Assembly: GCA_965204875.1 (NCBI GenBank)
Contig: OZ242020.1
Location: 2,852,001 to 2,916,000, forward strand
Origin: Aldehydirespirator sp965204875
GTDB taxonomy: Bacteria; Actinomycetota; Acidimicrobiia; Acidimicrobiales; Aldehydirespiratoraceae
Direction of reading: 5' to 3'
DNA length: 64,000 bases
A program made the position numbers and the translations under genes. The notes beneath the pieces are model-generated. The model did not search any database and had not been told where the DNA came from. It saw nothing but the letters and a program-made list of their open reading frames with translations. Positions within the stretch are counted from its first letter, which is position 1. Every line of letters starts with the position of its first letter. Shown here in pieces: positions 24,009 to 32,508 of this stretch.

Positions 24009-24093
24009 GCGGACGTGGCGGAATCTGGCAGACGCGCTGGGTTTAGGTCCCAGTACCCGCACGGGTGTGGGGGTTCAAGTCCCCCCGTCCGCA
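24009..24093 (+). tRNA. tRNA-Leu (anticodon UAG)
   Basis: 85 nt class II tRNA. Acceptor stem GCGGACG pairs with CGTCCGC (24086-24092), discriminator A at 24093. Anticodon stem-loop CTGGG-TTTAGGT-CCCAG carries TAG, reading CUA/CUN leucine codons. A long variable arm (TACCCGCACGGGTG) and the T-arm GGGGGTTCAAGTCCCCC complete it. No encoded CCA. Confidence 0.95.
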
Positions 24094-24113
24094 CATTCGG
24101 TGGTTGCGATGCA

Positions 24114-24713
24114 TCAGTGGCTGCGCGAGCGCGCCTCGTTGAGCAGGTGCAGCAGGGTTCTCAGGGCGCGGCCCCGGTGGCTGATGGCGTGTTTGGCACA
24201 TGGCGGCAGCTCTGCGAAGGTGCGGCCGTCGCCCTCGGCGGGCGCGAACACCGGGTCGTAGCCGAAACCGCCGCCGCCGCGGGGCGCCTCGGTGATGACC
24301 CCATCCACGGCACCCTCGGCTGCCAGCACCGCACCGTCGGGAAAGCGGACCACCGCAACCGTCCGGAAGCGGGCGCCGCGCCGTTGCGCCGGCACTCCCC
24401 GGAGCTCTGCCAGCAAGCGCGCCACGTTGTCGGCGTAACCGGCGCCGGGACCCGCAAACCGGGCCGATCGCACGCCGGGGGCGCCGCGGAGGGCGTCCAC
24501 CTCGAGGCCGGTGTCATCGGCGAGTGCCGCGGCGCCGGCGAAATCGCACACGGCGGACGCCTTCAACATGGCGTTGCCCGTCAGATCGTCGGCGTCCTCG
24601 ACCACCTCGCCCAGACCATCGGGTCGCGGCAGCAGCACGGCCGCCCCCGCCAGCACCTCGGCCATCTCGGCCACCTTGTGCGGGTTCGCGCTCGCGCAGA
24701 CCAGCTCGATCAT
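24114..24713 (-). CDS. rdgB: XTP/dITP (non-canonical purine NTP) pyrophosphatase
   Basis: 199 aa from ATG 24713 (MIELVCAS); GTG 24719 is possible. HAM1 family: hydrolyses ITP, dITP and XTP to monophosphates, keeping deaminated purines out of nucleic acids. Motifs: CASANPHKVAEM near the N-terminus, LADDTGLEVDALRGAPGV, GGGGFGYDPVFAP and the C-terminal AISHRGRAL. It lies downstream of rph on the same strand, an order also found in mycobacteria (Rv1339-rphA-Rv1341). Its 3' end faces the tRNA. Confidence 0.93.
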   Translation of the reverse strand: MIELVCASANPHKVAEMAEVLAGAAVLLPRPDGLGEVVEDADDLTGNAMLKASAVCDFAGAAALADDTGLEVDALRGAPGVRSARFAGPGAGYADNVARLLAELRGVPAQRRGARFRTVAVVRFPDGAVLAAEGAVDGVITEAPRGGGGFGYDPVFAPAEGDGRTFAELPPCAKHAISHRGRALRTLLHLLNEARSRSH

Positions 24714-24855
24714 GCACACACCCAGCGCGGCAAGACCCAGCGATCACGGTCAGCGCGGCGCCGGCGGATCGGGTTCGCGCTCGCGCAGACCAACTCGATC
24801 ATGCACACACCCAGCGCGACACCACCCAGCGGTCAGCGCGGCGCCGGCGGATCGG
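24681..24855. repeat. Tandem duplication of the rdgB start / rph end region
   Basis: CGGGTTCGCGCTCGCGCAGA at 24681-24700 is repeated at 24770-24789, followed in both by ACCA(G/A)CTCGATCATGCACA. GGTCAGCGCGGCGCCGGCGG at 24748-24767 is repeated at 24831-24850 (the rph stop region). The ~85-bp unit thus contains the start of rdgB and the end of rph; copies differ by a few substitutions and a 6-bp indel. Confidence 0.8.
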
Positions 24856-25585
24856 CGAGGGTGGCGCGCTGGGCTGCGACTATCTCAGAGATCCCGTGTG
24901 CCGCCAGGTCCAGCAGCTCGTCGAGCTGCGCCCGCGCGAAGGGCTTGCCCTCGGCGGTGCCCTGCACCTCCACGAGATCGCCCGATCCGGTCATCACCAC
25001 GTTCAAGTCCACATCGGCGCGGACGTCCTCCGCGTAGGGCAGGTCGAGCAGAGCCACCCCGTCGATCAGCCCGACGCTCACCGCCGCGCACTCATGCAGC
25101 ATCGGCGACGCCGAGAGCTTGCCCTGCTGCACCAACCTGGTAACCGCGTCGTGCAGGGCCACGTAGCCGCCGCAGATCGACGCGGTGCGGGTGCCGCCGT
25201 CGGCCTGCAGCACATCGCAATCGACGATCACCTGCCGCTTTCCCAGCACGGTGAGATCGATCGTGGTGCGAAGCGAGCGCCCGATCAGGCGTTGAATCTC
25301 CTTGACCCGCCCGCTCACGCGGCGCTGCACCCGCTCCGGTGAGGAGCCCGGCAGCATCGAATACTCAGCGGTGACCCAGCCGCTCTTGCGATTGCGCAGC
25401 CAGCGGGGCAGGTCCTCGTCGACCGAGGCGGTGCAGAGCACCCTCGTGTCGCCGAACTCCACAAGGATCGACCCGCCGGCCATGCGGGTGAAGTCGCGCC
25501 GGAAGCGCAGCGGCCGCATCTCGTCGCAGCGGCGCCCGTCACCGCGGCGCCCGCCGGCGTCGATCACTGCCGCGACGCCGGTCAC
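24833..25585 (-). CDS. rph: Ribonuclease PH
   Basis: 250 aa from GTG 25585, whose GTGA overlaps the stop of the upstream metallo-beta-lactamase gene; the longer frame to 25885 is a shadow of that gene. Phosphorolytic 3'-5' exoribonuclease trimming tRNA 3' ends. Family features: DGRRCDEMRPLRF, GGSILVEFGDTRVLCTASV, EYSMLPGSSPERVQR, GRVKEIQRLIGRSLR, VDCDVLQADGGTRTASI and the active-site DLPYAEDVRADVDLNVV. Hexameric, cytoplasmic. Confidence 0.95.
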   Translation of the reverse strand: MTGVAAVIDAGGRRGDGRRCDEMRPLRFRRDFTRMAGGSILVEFGDTRVLCTASVDEDLPRWLRNRKSGWVTAEYSMLPGSSPERVQRRVSGRVKEIQRLIGRSLRTTIDLTVLGKRQVIVDCDVLQADGGTRTASICGGYVALHDAVTRLVQQGKLSASPMLHECAAVSVGLIDGVALLDLPYAEDVRADVDLNVVMTGSGDLVEVQGTAEGKPFARAQLDELLDLAAHGISEIVAAQRATLADPPAPR

Positions 25586-26325
25586 ACGGTGAGGACGAGG
25601 CCCGGGCGGGCCACATCCACCTCGCTGCCGAACACGGCGGTCGCCTCGGCCAGGCGAGCCTGCGGATCCGAGCCGGGCTCCAGGTGTGTGAGCACCAGCC
25701 GGCCGGCGCCGGCGGCGGCCGCGGCGTGGGCGGCCTCGCGGGCGCTCATGTGTGGGCTGCCCCCACCCTCCCGGTCGCTGCTGTGGCTGGCTTCGCACAT
25801 GGCAACGTGGATGCCCTCGCCGAGGGAGCGGAAGTCCCAGCCCGGCCCGCTGTCGGCGCTGAAGGCGAACGAGCGGCCCTCGCAATCCACACGCATCGCC
25901 AGGGTCTCCACGGGATGGTCGGTCCGCGCGAAGCGCCAGCGCTGGTCGCCGAGGGTCAACTCCGACGACGAGTCGATCACCGTCCAGGCCAGAGGATCCT
26001 CAGCGCCTGAGCGCCTCACGGTCAGCGCGGCGTCCATGGCCCGAGTCTGTGCGGTGCCGTATACCGGCACATCGCGGCGCGGGCAGAACCAGGTGAACAC
26101 GTTGCGGATCACCGGCAACTCGAGCCAGTGGTCCGGGTGGCAGTGCGTGGTCACGATGGCGGTCAGTTCATTGAGGTCGACCGCCTCCTGAAGCGGGCCC
26201 AGAGTGCCGGGGCCGCAGTCGAGCAGCACGGCGGTGTCGCTGCTGCGCACCAGATACGAAGTGCAGGGATTGCCGGGTGCGGCATACGAGCCGCTGCACC
26301 CGAGCACCGTCACGGTCAGGGTCAC
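25582..26325 (-). CDS. MBL-fold hydrolase, Rv1339-like (possible cyclic-nucleotide phosphodiesterase)
   Basis: 247 aa from GTG 26325. Metallo-beta-lactamase fold: zinc ligands in TTHCHPDHWLEL, FSADSGPGW and a C-terminal THLEPG. Starts LTVTVLGCSGSYAAPGNPCTS, as in RNase Z-like members. The mycobacterial gene in the same place before rph (Rv1339) has been described as an atypical class II cAMP phosphodiesterase; function here is by that analogy. Translationally coupled to rph through a GTGA overlap. Confidence 0.82.
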   Translation of the reverse strand: MTLTVTVLGCSGSYAAPGNPCTSYLVRSSDTAVLLDCGPGTLGPLQEAVDLNELTAIVTTHCHPDHWLELPVIRNVFTWFCPRRDVPVYGTAQTRAMDAALTVRRSGAEDPLAWTVIDSSSELTLGDQRWRFARTDHPVETLAMRVDCEGRSFAFSADSGPGWDFRSLGEGIHVAMCEASHSSDREGGGSPHMSAREAAHAAAAAGAGRLVLTHLEPGSDPQARLAEATAVFGSEVDVARPGLVLTV

Positions 26326-26371
26326 CCCGATGCCGCCGACTGCGCTAACGGTCCAGTTCGCGGGCGGGCTC

Positions 26372-26533
26372 CTAGCGCTCCTCCTTGAAGACCACGTGCT
26401 TGCGGATCACCGGGTCGTACTTCTTGAGCTCGATCCGGTGACGGGTGTTGGTCTTGTTCTTGGTGGTGACGTAGGTGTAGCCGGTGCCGGCGGTGGACCG
26501 GAGTTTGATGATGGGACGCTTGTCGCTGGCCAT
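26372..26533 (-). CDS. rpmG: Ribosomal protein bL33 (zinc-free type)
   Basis: 53 aa: basic, with STAGTGYTYVTTKNKTNTRHR and the C-terminal KKYDPVIRKHVVFKE. There are no cysteines, so this is the C- (zinc-independent) form. Located 14 nt downstream of rpmB. In many actinobacteria zinc-free L28/L33 pairs are Zur-controlled, but no Zur-like palindrome is seen upstream here. Confidence 0.95.
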   Translation of the reverse strand: MASDKRPIIKLRSTAGTGYTYVTTKNKTNTRHRIELKKYDPVIRKHVVFKEER

Positions 26534-26547
26534 CGCCCTTCCTTGCT

Positions 26548-26784
26548 CTAGACCTTGCGGCCGTTGCGGCGCATCTCTGCAACCACGCTCTCGATGCCGC
26601 GCTTGTCGATCGTCTTGATGGCCTTGGTGCTCAACCGCAGCTTGATCCAGCGCTGCTCGCTGGGCAGGTAGTAGCGCTTGGTCTGGATGTTGGGATCCCA
26701 GCGGCGACTCGAGCGCCGATGCGAGTGCGAGAGTTGCTTGCCGAACTGCGGCTTCTTGCCCGTGACCTGGCAGATCTTCGACAT
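26548..26784 (-). CDS. rpmB: Ribosomal protein bL28
   Basis: 78 aa from ATG 26784 with GGGAGC upstream. Typical start MSKICQVTGKKPQFG and HSHRRSSRRWDPNIQTKRY. Only one cysteine, so not the CXXC zinc-ribbon form. Operon with rpmG, downstream of the cysM gene and upstream of the MBL gene on the same strand. Confidence 0.95.
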   Translation of the reverse strand: MSKICQVTGKKPQFGKQLSHSHRRSSRRWDPNIQTKRYYLPSEQRWIKLRLSTKAIKTIDKRGIESVVAEMRRNGRKV

Positions 26785-26963
26785 CGTTGCTCCCGGGTCG
26801 GTTCGTTTCAGATTGGGTTTCAGGTTCGCCTGCGGGCCCGTGCAGGCACTGAGCGGCCGGGTGGAGGGTACCAGCAGATCGCCGGCGCGCAAGCACACGT
26901 GCCCATTTTTCGGCCAACCGATCTTGCGCAACTTCCAAGGCCGACGGCGCGCGGGCGCACCTG

Positions 26964-27911
26964 TCAGAAATAGATGACCTCTCGGACCCGGTCGGCCACG
27001 TCATCGAGATCTCCGGTCCAGGCCCGGCTCGACAGGTACTTCCAGCCGCCGTCGCACACGATGAACACGATGGTGCCCGAGTCGATCCGCTCGGCCACCC
27101 GGCACGCCCCCGCGAGCGCCGCTCCCGACGACAGGCCGGCGAAGATCCCGGCGCCGGCCAGCCTGCGAGTCTGCTCGATGGACTCGCGCGGTCTCACGAT
27201 GCGCTTGCCGTCGAGCAGGTCGGCGCCGCCCCACTTCTCGTAGACCGGGGGGATGAAGCCCTCGTCGAAGCTGCGCAGCCCGTCCACCATCTCGCCGGCC
27301 GGAGGCTCCACGGCGTAGACCTCGATGCCGGGGCGCATCTCCTTGAGGTAGGTGCCGACGCCCATGAGCGTGCCGCTGGTGCCGAGACCTGCCACGAAGT
27401 GTGTGACTCCGGGCACGTCCCGCAGGATCTCGGGCCCGGTGGACTCGTAGTGCACCCTGGGGTTGGCCTCGTTGGCGTACTGGTAGAGGAACACCCAGTC
27501 GGGCCTTTCCATGGCCATGCGCCGGGCCAGGCGGACGGCCCCATTGGAGCCCTCGGCGCCCGGTGACCAGACGATCCGAGCGCCGAACACCTCGAGCATC
27601 TGGCGCCGCTCGCTGGAGGTGTTCTCGGGCATGACGACCGTGAGCGGATAGCCGCGCATCGCCGCGATCATGGCCAGGGCGATGCCGGTGTTGCCCGACG
27701 AGGGCTCGAGGAGGCGCTTGCCCGCGACGAGCGTCCCGTCGGCCTCGGCCTCGAGGACCATCGCCTTGGCGACGCGGTCCTTCACCGACCCGGTGGGGTT
27801 GGCGCTCTCGAGTTTGGCGACGATGCGCACGGCGGGATTGGGGCTCAGCGAGGAGACGTCGACCGCCGGCGTGTTGCCGATCAGGTCGAGTACGTCGCGC
27901 TTGACGTCCAT
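26964..27911 (-). CDS. cysM: Cysteine synthase CysM-type (PLP-dependent)
   Basis: 315 aa from ATG 27911 with GGGGAG nine bases upstream. Fold type II PLP enzyme: Schiff-base Lys in NPTGSVKDRVA, PSSGNTGIAL for the cofactor/substrate loop, GLGTSGTLMG phosphate loop, and GLSSGAALAGA near the C-terminus. In mycobacteria CysM uses O-phosphoserine and the thiocarboxylated carrier CysO, with Mec releasing cysteine. A mec-like gene lies 2.7 kb away on the same strand, but no cysO is present, so whether CysO or free sulfide is the sulfur donor is open. Confidence 0.9.
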   Translation of the reverse strand: MDVKRDVLDLIGNTPAVDVSSLSPNPAVRIVAKLESANPTGSVKDRVAKAMVLEAEADGTLVAGKRLLEPSSGNTGIALAMIAAMRGYPLTVVMPENTSSERRQMLEVFGARIVWSPGAEGSNGAVRLARRMAMERPDWVFLYQYANEANPRVHYESTGPEILRDVPGVTHFVAGLGTSGTLMGVGTYLKEMRPGIEVYAVEPPAGEMVDGLRSFDEGFIPPVYEKWGGADLLDGKRIVRPRESIEQTRRLAGAGIFAGLSSGAALAGACRVAERIDSGTIVFIVCDGGWKYLSSRAWTGDLDDVADRVREVIYF

Positions 27912-28074
27912 GCCGCGGGCTCCCCTGTTTCTAATCCCGAGTATTCCGATCAGGATTGTAGCCAGAGCACGTCCGAGCGCGGCGGGCACGGTCCGCAGCC
28001 TTCGAGTGCCGGCTCCACACGCCCTCGGGCACGTTCTCGGCGGTTGTGGCGGTCAACGGCACCGATGCGCCAGG
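27912..28074. other. Intergenic region cysM / MFS transporter
   Basis: 163 bp. No small ORF resembling a ubiquitin-like carrier (cysO) and no clear hairpin was found. Minus-strand sequence contains a GGGGAG ribosome site for cysM. Confidence 0.4.
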
Positions 28075-29520
28075 TCAATGCGCGCTCCGGCGGGTCTCGA
28101 GGAACATTGCGAGTGCTGCGGGCACGGTCAGCAGCGCCAGCAGCGCCATGGCGCTGAGCGACCACGTGTAGGCGGAGGCCAGCGCCTCGGCTACGGAGAC
28201 CGCGACCACCGCGTCGCTGTCGCTGAGCAGGTCGCGCACCATCTCGGCGTCGCCGGTGCGTCGATCCACAACCCAGAACATCACCAGGCCGGCGGCGGCC
28301 GCCCCGTATGCGAAGCCGAGCGAGCGGATGAACTGGTGCGCGGAGCTGACCCTGCCCATCTCGTGGGCCTCGGCGCGGGCCTGGAGCAGCGCGAGGCTCG
28401 AGGTGGTGATCGTGCCGATTCCCCAGCCGACCACTGCGAAGGCGGCGAGCACCAGCCACACCGACGCTCCCAGCCCGGTCGCGACCGCGGCGGCGACGGA
28501 GCCCGACGCCATGATCGCCGCCCCCATCAGGGTCACCGCCTGGACCCGGAGGTGCTGCTGGAGCTTGCCCGACACCCAGGCTGCCACCGACCAGCCGAGC
28601 GTGGGCCAGACCACGGCGAAGGCGGCGAAGGCCACCGAGGAGCCGCGGCCGGCCTTGAGGTAAAGGGGCAGGTAGACGCTCGCGCCCGTGCCGCCCGATA
28701 CGCCGAGGGCGGCGACGAGGTGGATGTTCCGCCAGCGCCGGGCGCCGACGTGGGCCAGCCGCACGATGGGCTGCGGCCAGCGACGGGCGTGGTTGACGTA
28801 GAGGGCCACCAGCAGGGCCCCGGCCGCCGCCAGCAGGACGCTGTACCACTGCAGCGAGGAGCTCAACAACAGCAATGCGACCGTGAGGGCGCTCAGGATC
28901 AGCAGGCCGCGGCGATCGAGCGGCTCTGCCGCGGCCTGCGGCTCGGACGGCAAGCGGCTCCATGCGACTGACGCCGCCACCGCCGCAACCGGCAGATTCA
29001 CCGAGAACACGGCCCGCCACCCGAACGTGCTCACCAGGGTTGCGGCCACCGCCGGGCCGCCGATGCCCATGATGCCCCAAACCGACGACATCAGGGCGTA
29101 GGCCCACGGGCGCGCCGCGTCATCGAACACGAGCCCGATGCAGGTGATCGCCGTGCCGATCAGCCCGCCGGTGCTGAGCCCCTGCAGCACGCGTGCCGCC
29201 ACGAGCAGTTCCATGGTCGGTGCGACCGCGCACATGGTCGAGGTCGCCAGGAACGCCACGACCGTGAGCCGGAAGGCGCGGCGCGCCCCGGCCCCGTCTA
29301 TGAACGGCCCTATGGCGAGCACCGCCACCGCGCCCGCCACCAACTCCACCGTCACCACCCAAGGCAGCAGCGCGACGCTGCCCAGATCGTCTCCTATGTC
29401 GGGCAGTGCTGCGGTCACCGACAGGTTGTTGTAGGAGGCCATGGCCACAGCGGCCATCAGCGAGAAGGCCACCGCCCGGTGTTTGGGGCCGAACAGGCCG
29501 GAGGCAGCGCCACGCGTCAC
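28075..29520 (-). CDS. Major facilitator superfamily drug-type efflux transporter
   Basis: 481 aa from GTG 29520, chosen because TATCTT (29527-29532 on the minus strand) lies 6 nt upstream; the frame runs further but the extension is not membrane-like. About 14 hydrophobic segments, DHA2-like. Motif-A region between helices 2 and 3 is GPFIDGAGARRAFR, and motif C-like GIMGIGGPAVAATLV follows, with WRAVFSVNLPVAAVA typical of the 14-TM drug/H+ antiporters. Substrate unknown. Divergent from the alpha/beta hydrolase gene, with three related direct repeats between them. Confidence 0.85.
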   Translation of the reverse strand: MTRGAASGLFGPKHRAVAFSLMAAVAMASYNNLSVTAALPDIGDDLGSVALLPWVVTVELVAGAVAVLAIGPFIDGAGARRAFRLTVVAFLATSTMCAVAPTMELLVAARVLQGLSTGGLIGTAITCIGLVFDDAARPWAYALMSSVWGIMGIGGPAVAATLVSTFGWRAVFSVNLPVAAVAASVAWSRLPSEPQAAAEPLDRRGLLILSALTVALLLLSSSLQWYSVLLAAAGALLVALYVNHARRWPQPIVRLAHVGARRWRNIHLVAALGVSGGTGASVYLPLYLKAGRGSSVAFAAFAVVWPTLGWSVAAWVSGKLQQHLRVQAVTLMGAAIMASGSVAAAVATGLGASVWLVLAAFAVVGWGIGTITTSSLALLQARAEAHEMGRVSSAHQFIRSLGFAYGAAAAGLVMFWVVDRRTGDAEMVRDLLSDSDAVVAVSVAEALASAYTWSLSAMALLALLTVPAALAMFLETRRSAH

Positions 29521-29526
29521 CACCCG

Positions 29527-29532
29527 AAGATA
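29527..29532 (-). promoter_or_regulatory. -10 box TATCTT for leaderless MFS transporter mRNA
   Basis: On the minus strand TATCTT ends 6 nt before GTG 29520. No Shine-Dalgarno is present. Confidence 0.45.
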
Positions 29533-29534
29533 GT

Positions 29535-29660
29535 CCCCACTCCAAGGCGGTCCGCACCCCCGGAGAGCCTCGCCAGGCTTGAATGCGACGGTGGGAGACC
29601 GTCCCCCACTCCAGGCGGTCCGCACCCGAGGGCAAATCGCTACCGAAGGTGGTCCGCACC
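29535..29660. repeat. Three imperfect direct repeats in a divergent promoter region
   Basis: CCACTCCAAGGCGGTCCGCACC (29536 on), CCACTCCAGGCGGTCCGCACC (29606 on) and AAGGTGGTCCGCACC (29646 on). They could be operator sites for both divergent genes, or decayed duplications like those at other junctions in this window. Confidence 0.5.
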
Positions 29661-29687
29661 GGCGAACATATGGGTAGACATGGTGCC

Positions 29688-30530
29688 ATGGACGAGAAGC
29701 TGCAGGTGCTCTCTGGCGATGGCATCACCCTCAACTTGACGATGATGGGCGGCTCCGGCCCCGACTTGCTGATATGTCACGCGACCGGTTTCCACGGAGC
29801 CGCCTACCTGCCCCTGGCCATGTACCTGAAGGACAGGTTCAGGGTTTGGGCCGTAGACTTCCGAGGTCACGGTTCGTCGGATCCCTCCCCTGACGGCGAC
29901 TACGGGTGGCGCTGGATGGGAGCCGACGCGGCCGCATGCGCGGAGGCTGTGGGAGCCGAGCGGCTGTACGGGTTCGGGCACTCGATGGGCGGCGCCGCGC
30001 TGCTGCTGGCAGAGGAGCGGTGTCGCGGCACCTTCGCCGGCCTGTTCCTCTACGAGCCGATCGTCCTGCCCGAGGACTATTTCTCGCGCATGGGTGGCAA
30101 TCCCCTGGCCGCGGTGGCTCGAAACCGCCGGGAGGTCTTCGACTCGCGCGCCGCGGCGCTGGCCCGCTATGCGGCGCGGCCACCGCTCGGCTGGTTGCGA
30201 GCCGACGCTCTAGCGGCCTACGTTCAGCACGGCTTCGTGGACCTGGCCGACGGCGGCGTGCGGCTCGCCTGCCGTGCCAACACAGAGGCGCTCACCTTCG
30301 AGGGCAGCGGCGAGATGACCTTCGAGCGGCTGGGATCGGTCACGGTCGACACGGTCGTGGCGGCAGGCTCCACACCGACGCCTCCCGATCCCGGGAATCT
30401 CGTGCCTCTTGTGGCATCGACACTGCCCTCGGGCCGCTTCCTGCGCTACGAGGCGCTCGGCCACTTCGGGCCTCTGGAAGCACCCGGCCTTGTGGCCGCC
30501 GACGTGGCACGCGAGCTGCTGGGAGGCTGA
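29688..30530 (+). CDS. Alpha/beta-fold hydrolase
   Basis: 280 aa from ATG 29688. Oxyanion segment CHATGFHGAAY, strand VWAVDFRGHGSSDPS, nucleophile elbow FGHSMGGAALL (Ser ~97), and a C-terminal His in ALGHFGPLEAP. The acid is probably an Asp in the PPDPGN region. Soluble, no signal peptide. Substrate unknown; similar to broad haloperoxidase/lactonase-like esterases. Divergent from an efflux pump, so it may modify the same compound (inference). Confidence 0.82.
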   Translation: MDEKLQVLSGDGITLNLTMMGGSGPDLLICHATGFHGAAYLPLAMYLKDRFRVWAVDFRGHGSSDPSPDGDYGWRWMGADAAACAEAVGAERLYGFGHSMGGAALLLAEERCRGTFAGLFLYEPIVLPEDYFSRMGGNPLAAVARNRREVFDSRAAALARYAARPPLGWLRADALAAYVQHGFVDLADGGVRLACRANTEALTFEGSGEMTFERLGSVTVDTVVAAGSTPTPPDPGNLVPLVASTLPSGRFLRYEALGHFGPLEAPGLVAADVARELLGG

Positions 30531-30619
30531 TCGCCCGTCCGGCTCGGCCATCGGGGAGCGCGTGGCAGCACGCGACCAAGTGGAGCGATCCAGCGCGGTG
30601 GGCTGCGCGCCCACTGCCG

Positions 30620-30678
30620 CCTAGGCGTGTGCCGGCATCCTAGCCGGCGCGGGCCGCCGGCTAGGCGTCGACAAGCAC
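30620..30678. repeat. Repeats of the mec stop region
   Basis: GCCTAGGCGTGTGCCGG near 30620 resembles GGCTAGGCGTCGACAAG at the true mec stop (30661 on), with ATCCTAGCCGGCG between. Another duplicated gene end. Confidence 0.45.
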
Positions 30679-31077
30679 CGGCTCCTCGGTCACCTCGCCG
30701 TCGAGGATGCGGAACGAGCGCAACGACGGGTCGGGGTGCCGCAGCGAGACGATCACGAAGTGCCACACGCCGAAGGGGTCGAAGCGCTCGGCATCGGCTA
30801 TGTCGGTGGGCGACGGGTAGTTGGTGGTGTGCGTGTGTGAGTGCATCACGCCCATCACGGTGAGGCCAGCCTCCTCAGCGGCACGCTCGACGGCCATCAT
30901 CTCGAGCCCGTCGAGGGTGTATATCTCGCGGGACTCGGCGACGTTGCGCATAGCAGAGAAGGTCTCGACGCGGCTCGACCCGGCCACACCGGCGAACAGG
31001 CCGCAAGCCTCGTTGGGCAGTCCGGCCAATGCGTGGGCGACCATCTGCGCGTGCAGCCGGGCAGACATCTCCAGCAC
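30661..31077 (-). CDS. mec: Mec-like JAMM/MPN+ metallopeptidase
   Basis: 138 aa from GTG 31077 (VLEMSARLHAQ); ATG 31068 is possible. JAMM zinc protease: catalytic Glu in PNEACGLFAG and the metal motif HSH-x7-S-x2-D (HSHTHTTNYPSPTD). In mycobacteria Mec cleaves cysteine from the CysO carrier. Here it is separated from cysM by an efflux pump and a hydrolase gene, and no CysO-like gene is visible. It may act on a CysO encoded elsewhere. Confidence 0.85.
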   Translation of the reverse strand: MLEMSARLHAQMVAHALAGLPNEACGLFAGVAGSSRVETFSAMRNVAESREIYTLDGLEMMAVERAAEEAGLTVMGVMHSHTHTTNYPSPTDIADAERFDPFGVWHFVIVSLRHPDPSLRSFRILDGEVTEEPVLVDA

Positions 31078-31250
31078 GGTCGGGCACGCTACCGGCCCGC
31101 GGAGCCGCCCCGAACGGCCCAGGCTGATCGTGGCCGAAGCCACCGCGGAACCGCGCCGATGACCGTGATGAACGTGCTGAGACCACTTGCTGCCGCCCTG
31201 AGCCTTGCAAAAGAGCTTGCAGCCCGGACGGTCCGGGAATGCCGCGCCGA

Positions 31251-31256
31251 TACTGT
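31251..31256 (+). promoter_or_regulatory. -10 box TACTGT for leaderless smpB
   Basis: TACTGT ends 6 nt before GTG 31263 with no Shine-Dalgarno. Confidence 0.45.
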
Positions 31257-31262
31257 GGCCGC

Positions 31263-31778
31263 GTGGCGAAGTCGAGCAAGCCGCGCGACATCCCCGCCGG
31301 GGCCTCAGTGATCGCCACCAACCGTCGCGCCCGGCGCGACTACGACGTGCTCGAGACGCTAGAGGTCGGCATAGTCCTGCGGGGCAGCGAGGTCAAGTCC
31401 CTGCGGGAGGGCAGCGTGCAGCTCGCCAGCTGCTGGGCGCGTGCGGACCGCGGCGAGTTGTGGCTGCACAACCTGCACATCGCTCCGTACGCGCACGCCT
31501 CGGCCGCCGTCTGCGCGGATCCCGACCGCGTGCGCAAGCTGCTAGCACACCGCAGCGAGATTCGCCGGCTGGCGGCTCGGGCCGACCGCGAGCGGCTGGC
31601 ACTCATACCACTGAGCCTCTACTTCCTGCGGGGTCGCGCCAAGCTGGCACTCGCACTGGCCCGGGGCCGCAGCAAGGCCGACCGGCGCCAGGAGATCATC
31701 CGCCGCGAGGCCGACTCCGAGGCCGCCCGCTCGATTGCGGCCGGACGCCGCCGCAGCGGTGCAGAGCAGCGCAGGTGA
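31263..31778 (+). CDS. smpB: SsrA (tmRNA)-binding protein
   Basis: 171 aa from GTG 31263; the longer frame from 31239 is unnecessary. SmpB binds tmRNA and stands in for a codon-anticodon pair when a stalled ribosome is rescued. Core OB-fold signatures: NRRARRDYDVLETLEVGIVL, GSEVKSLREGSVQLA, LWLHNLHIAPYAHA and the C-terminal PLSLYFLRGRAKLALALARG, followed by a basic tail (KADRRQE). The tmRNA gene lies 730 bp downstream. The stop overlaps the next gene by GTGA. Confidence 0.95.
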   Translation: MAKSSKPRDIPAGASVIATNRRARRDYDVLETLEVGIVLRGSEVKSLREGSVQLASCWARADRGELWLHNLHIAPYAHASAAVCADPDRVRKLLAHRSEIRRLAARADRERLALIPLSLYFLRGRAKLALALARGRSKADRRQEIIRREADSEAARSIAAGRRRSGAEQRR

Positions 31779-32386
31779 GTCGGGCAGACGTCGCCCTATT
31801 GGTCGGCGTGGTCGCCACGGCTGTGACGATCGTCCACGTCGTGCCCCAGATACTGCGGCTGCTGCGCACCGGTGCCACAGACGGTGTGTCTCCCGCCTGG
31901 GCCGCCGTCGGCATGACCCTCAACATCGGCTGGATGGCCTACGTGGTCGCCGAGGAGTACTGGGTCGCGGCCCCGTCGGTTGCCATCGCCATGGTGAGCT
32001 TCGGGGCGGCGCTGTACCTCATGTACCGCAACGGCTCCGACGTGCGTCGCGCCGTGCTGTCCAGCGTGGCGGTGGCGGTGGCCTGCACAGCGATACAGCT
32101 GGTGGCGGGCTGGACTGTGCTGGGCACCGTGCTGGGATTGTCCAACGGCCTCTATCTCGGGCCTTCGGTGGTCGCGGCCTGGCGCTCGCACACCCCCGCG
32201 GGCGTGTCCCCGCTGACCTGGATCCTGGCCGAGACCGAGGGCGTGCTGTGGGGCCTCTACGGCGCCCTCGTCGCGGCAGGGCCGATCATCGTGTTCGGGG
32301 TGACCGAAGCGGCGCTGGCGGCTCTGGTGCTGTTGCGGCTGTGGGTGGCTCGCCACCGGATCCGCGCCGCCCTGCAGCCGGCCTGA
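31775..32386 (+). CDS. PQ-loop / SemiSWEET-like membrane protein
   Basis: 203 aa from GTG 31775, overlapping the smpB stop (GTGA). Six to seven hydrophobic helices; two PQ-loop-like motifs: IVHVVPQILRLLRTGATDGVSPAW near residue 15 and LYLGPSVVAAWRSHTPAGVSPLTW near 120, each followed by a Trp/Gly-rich helix. This is the two-triple-helix design of SWEET-like sugar or cystine transporters. Substrate unknown. Its place between smpB and ssrA, coupled to smpB, is unusual. Confidence 0.7.
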   Translation: MSRADVALLVGVVATAVTIVHVVPQILRLLRTGATDGVSPAWAAVGMTLNIGWMAYVVAEEYWVAAPSVAIAMVSFGAALYLMYRNGSDVRRAVLSSVAVAVACTAIQLVAGWTVLGTVLGLSNGLYLGPSVVAAWRSHTPAGVSPLTWILAETEGVLWGLYGALVAAGPIIVFGVTEAALAALVLLRLWVARHRIRAALQPA

Positions 32387-32508
32387 CCATCGGTCGCCGC
32401 TCCCCTCGAGTCGAACCCTCGACATCGGTTGCCGCCCGAACGGCGCCCTAGCGTGGCTATCATTGCCGGTCCCTTCGGGGGCCGACGCCTCAAGCGGGCG
32501 CGGCACAC

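Noticed and set aside
26785..26960. Zur operator upstream of rpmB/rpmG
   Set aside because: Both proteins are of the zinc-free kind, but no AT-rich palindrome of the Zur type is visible.
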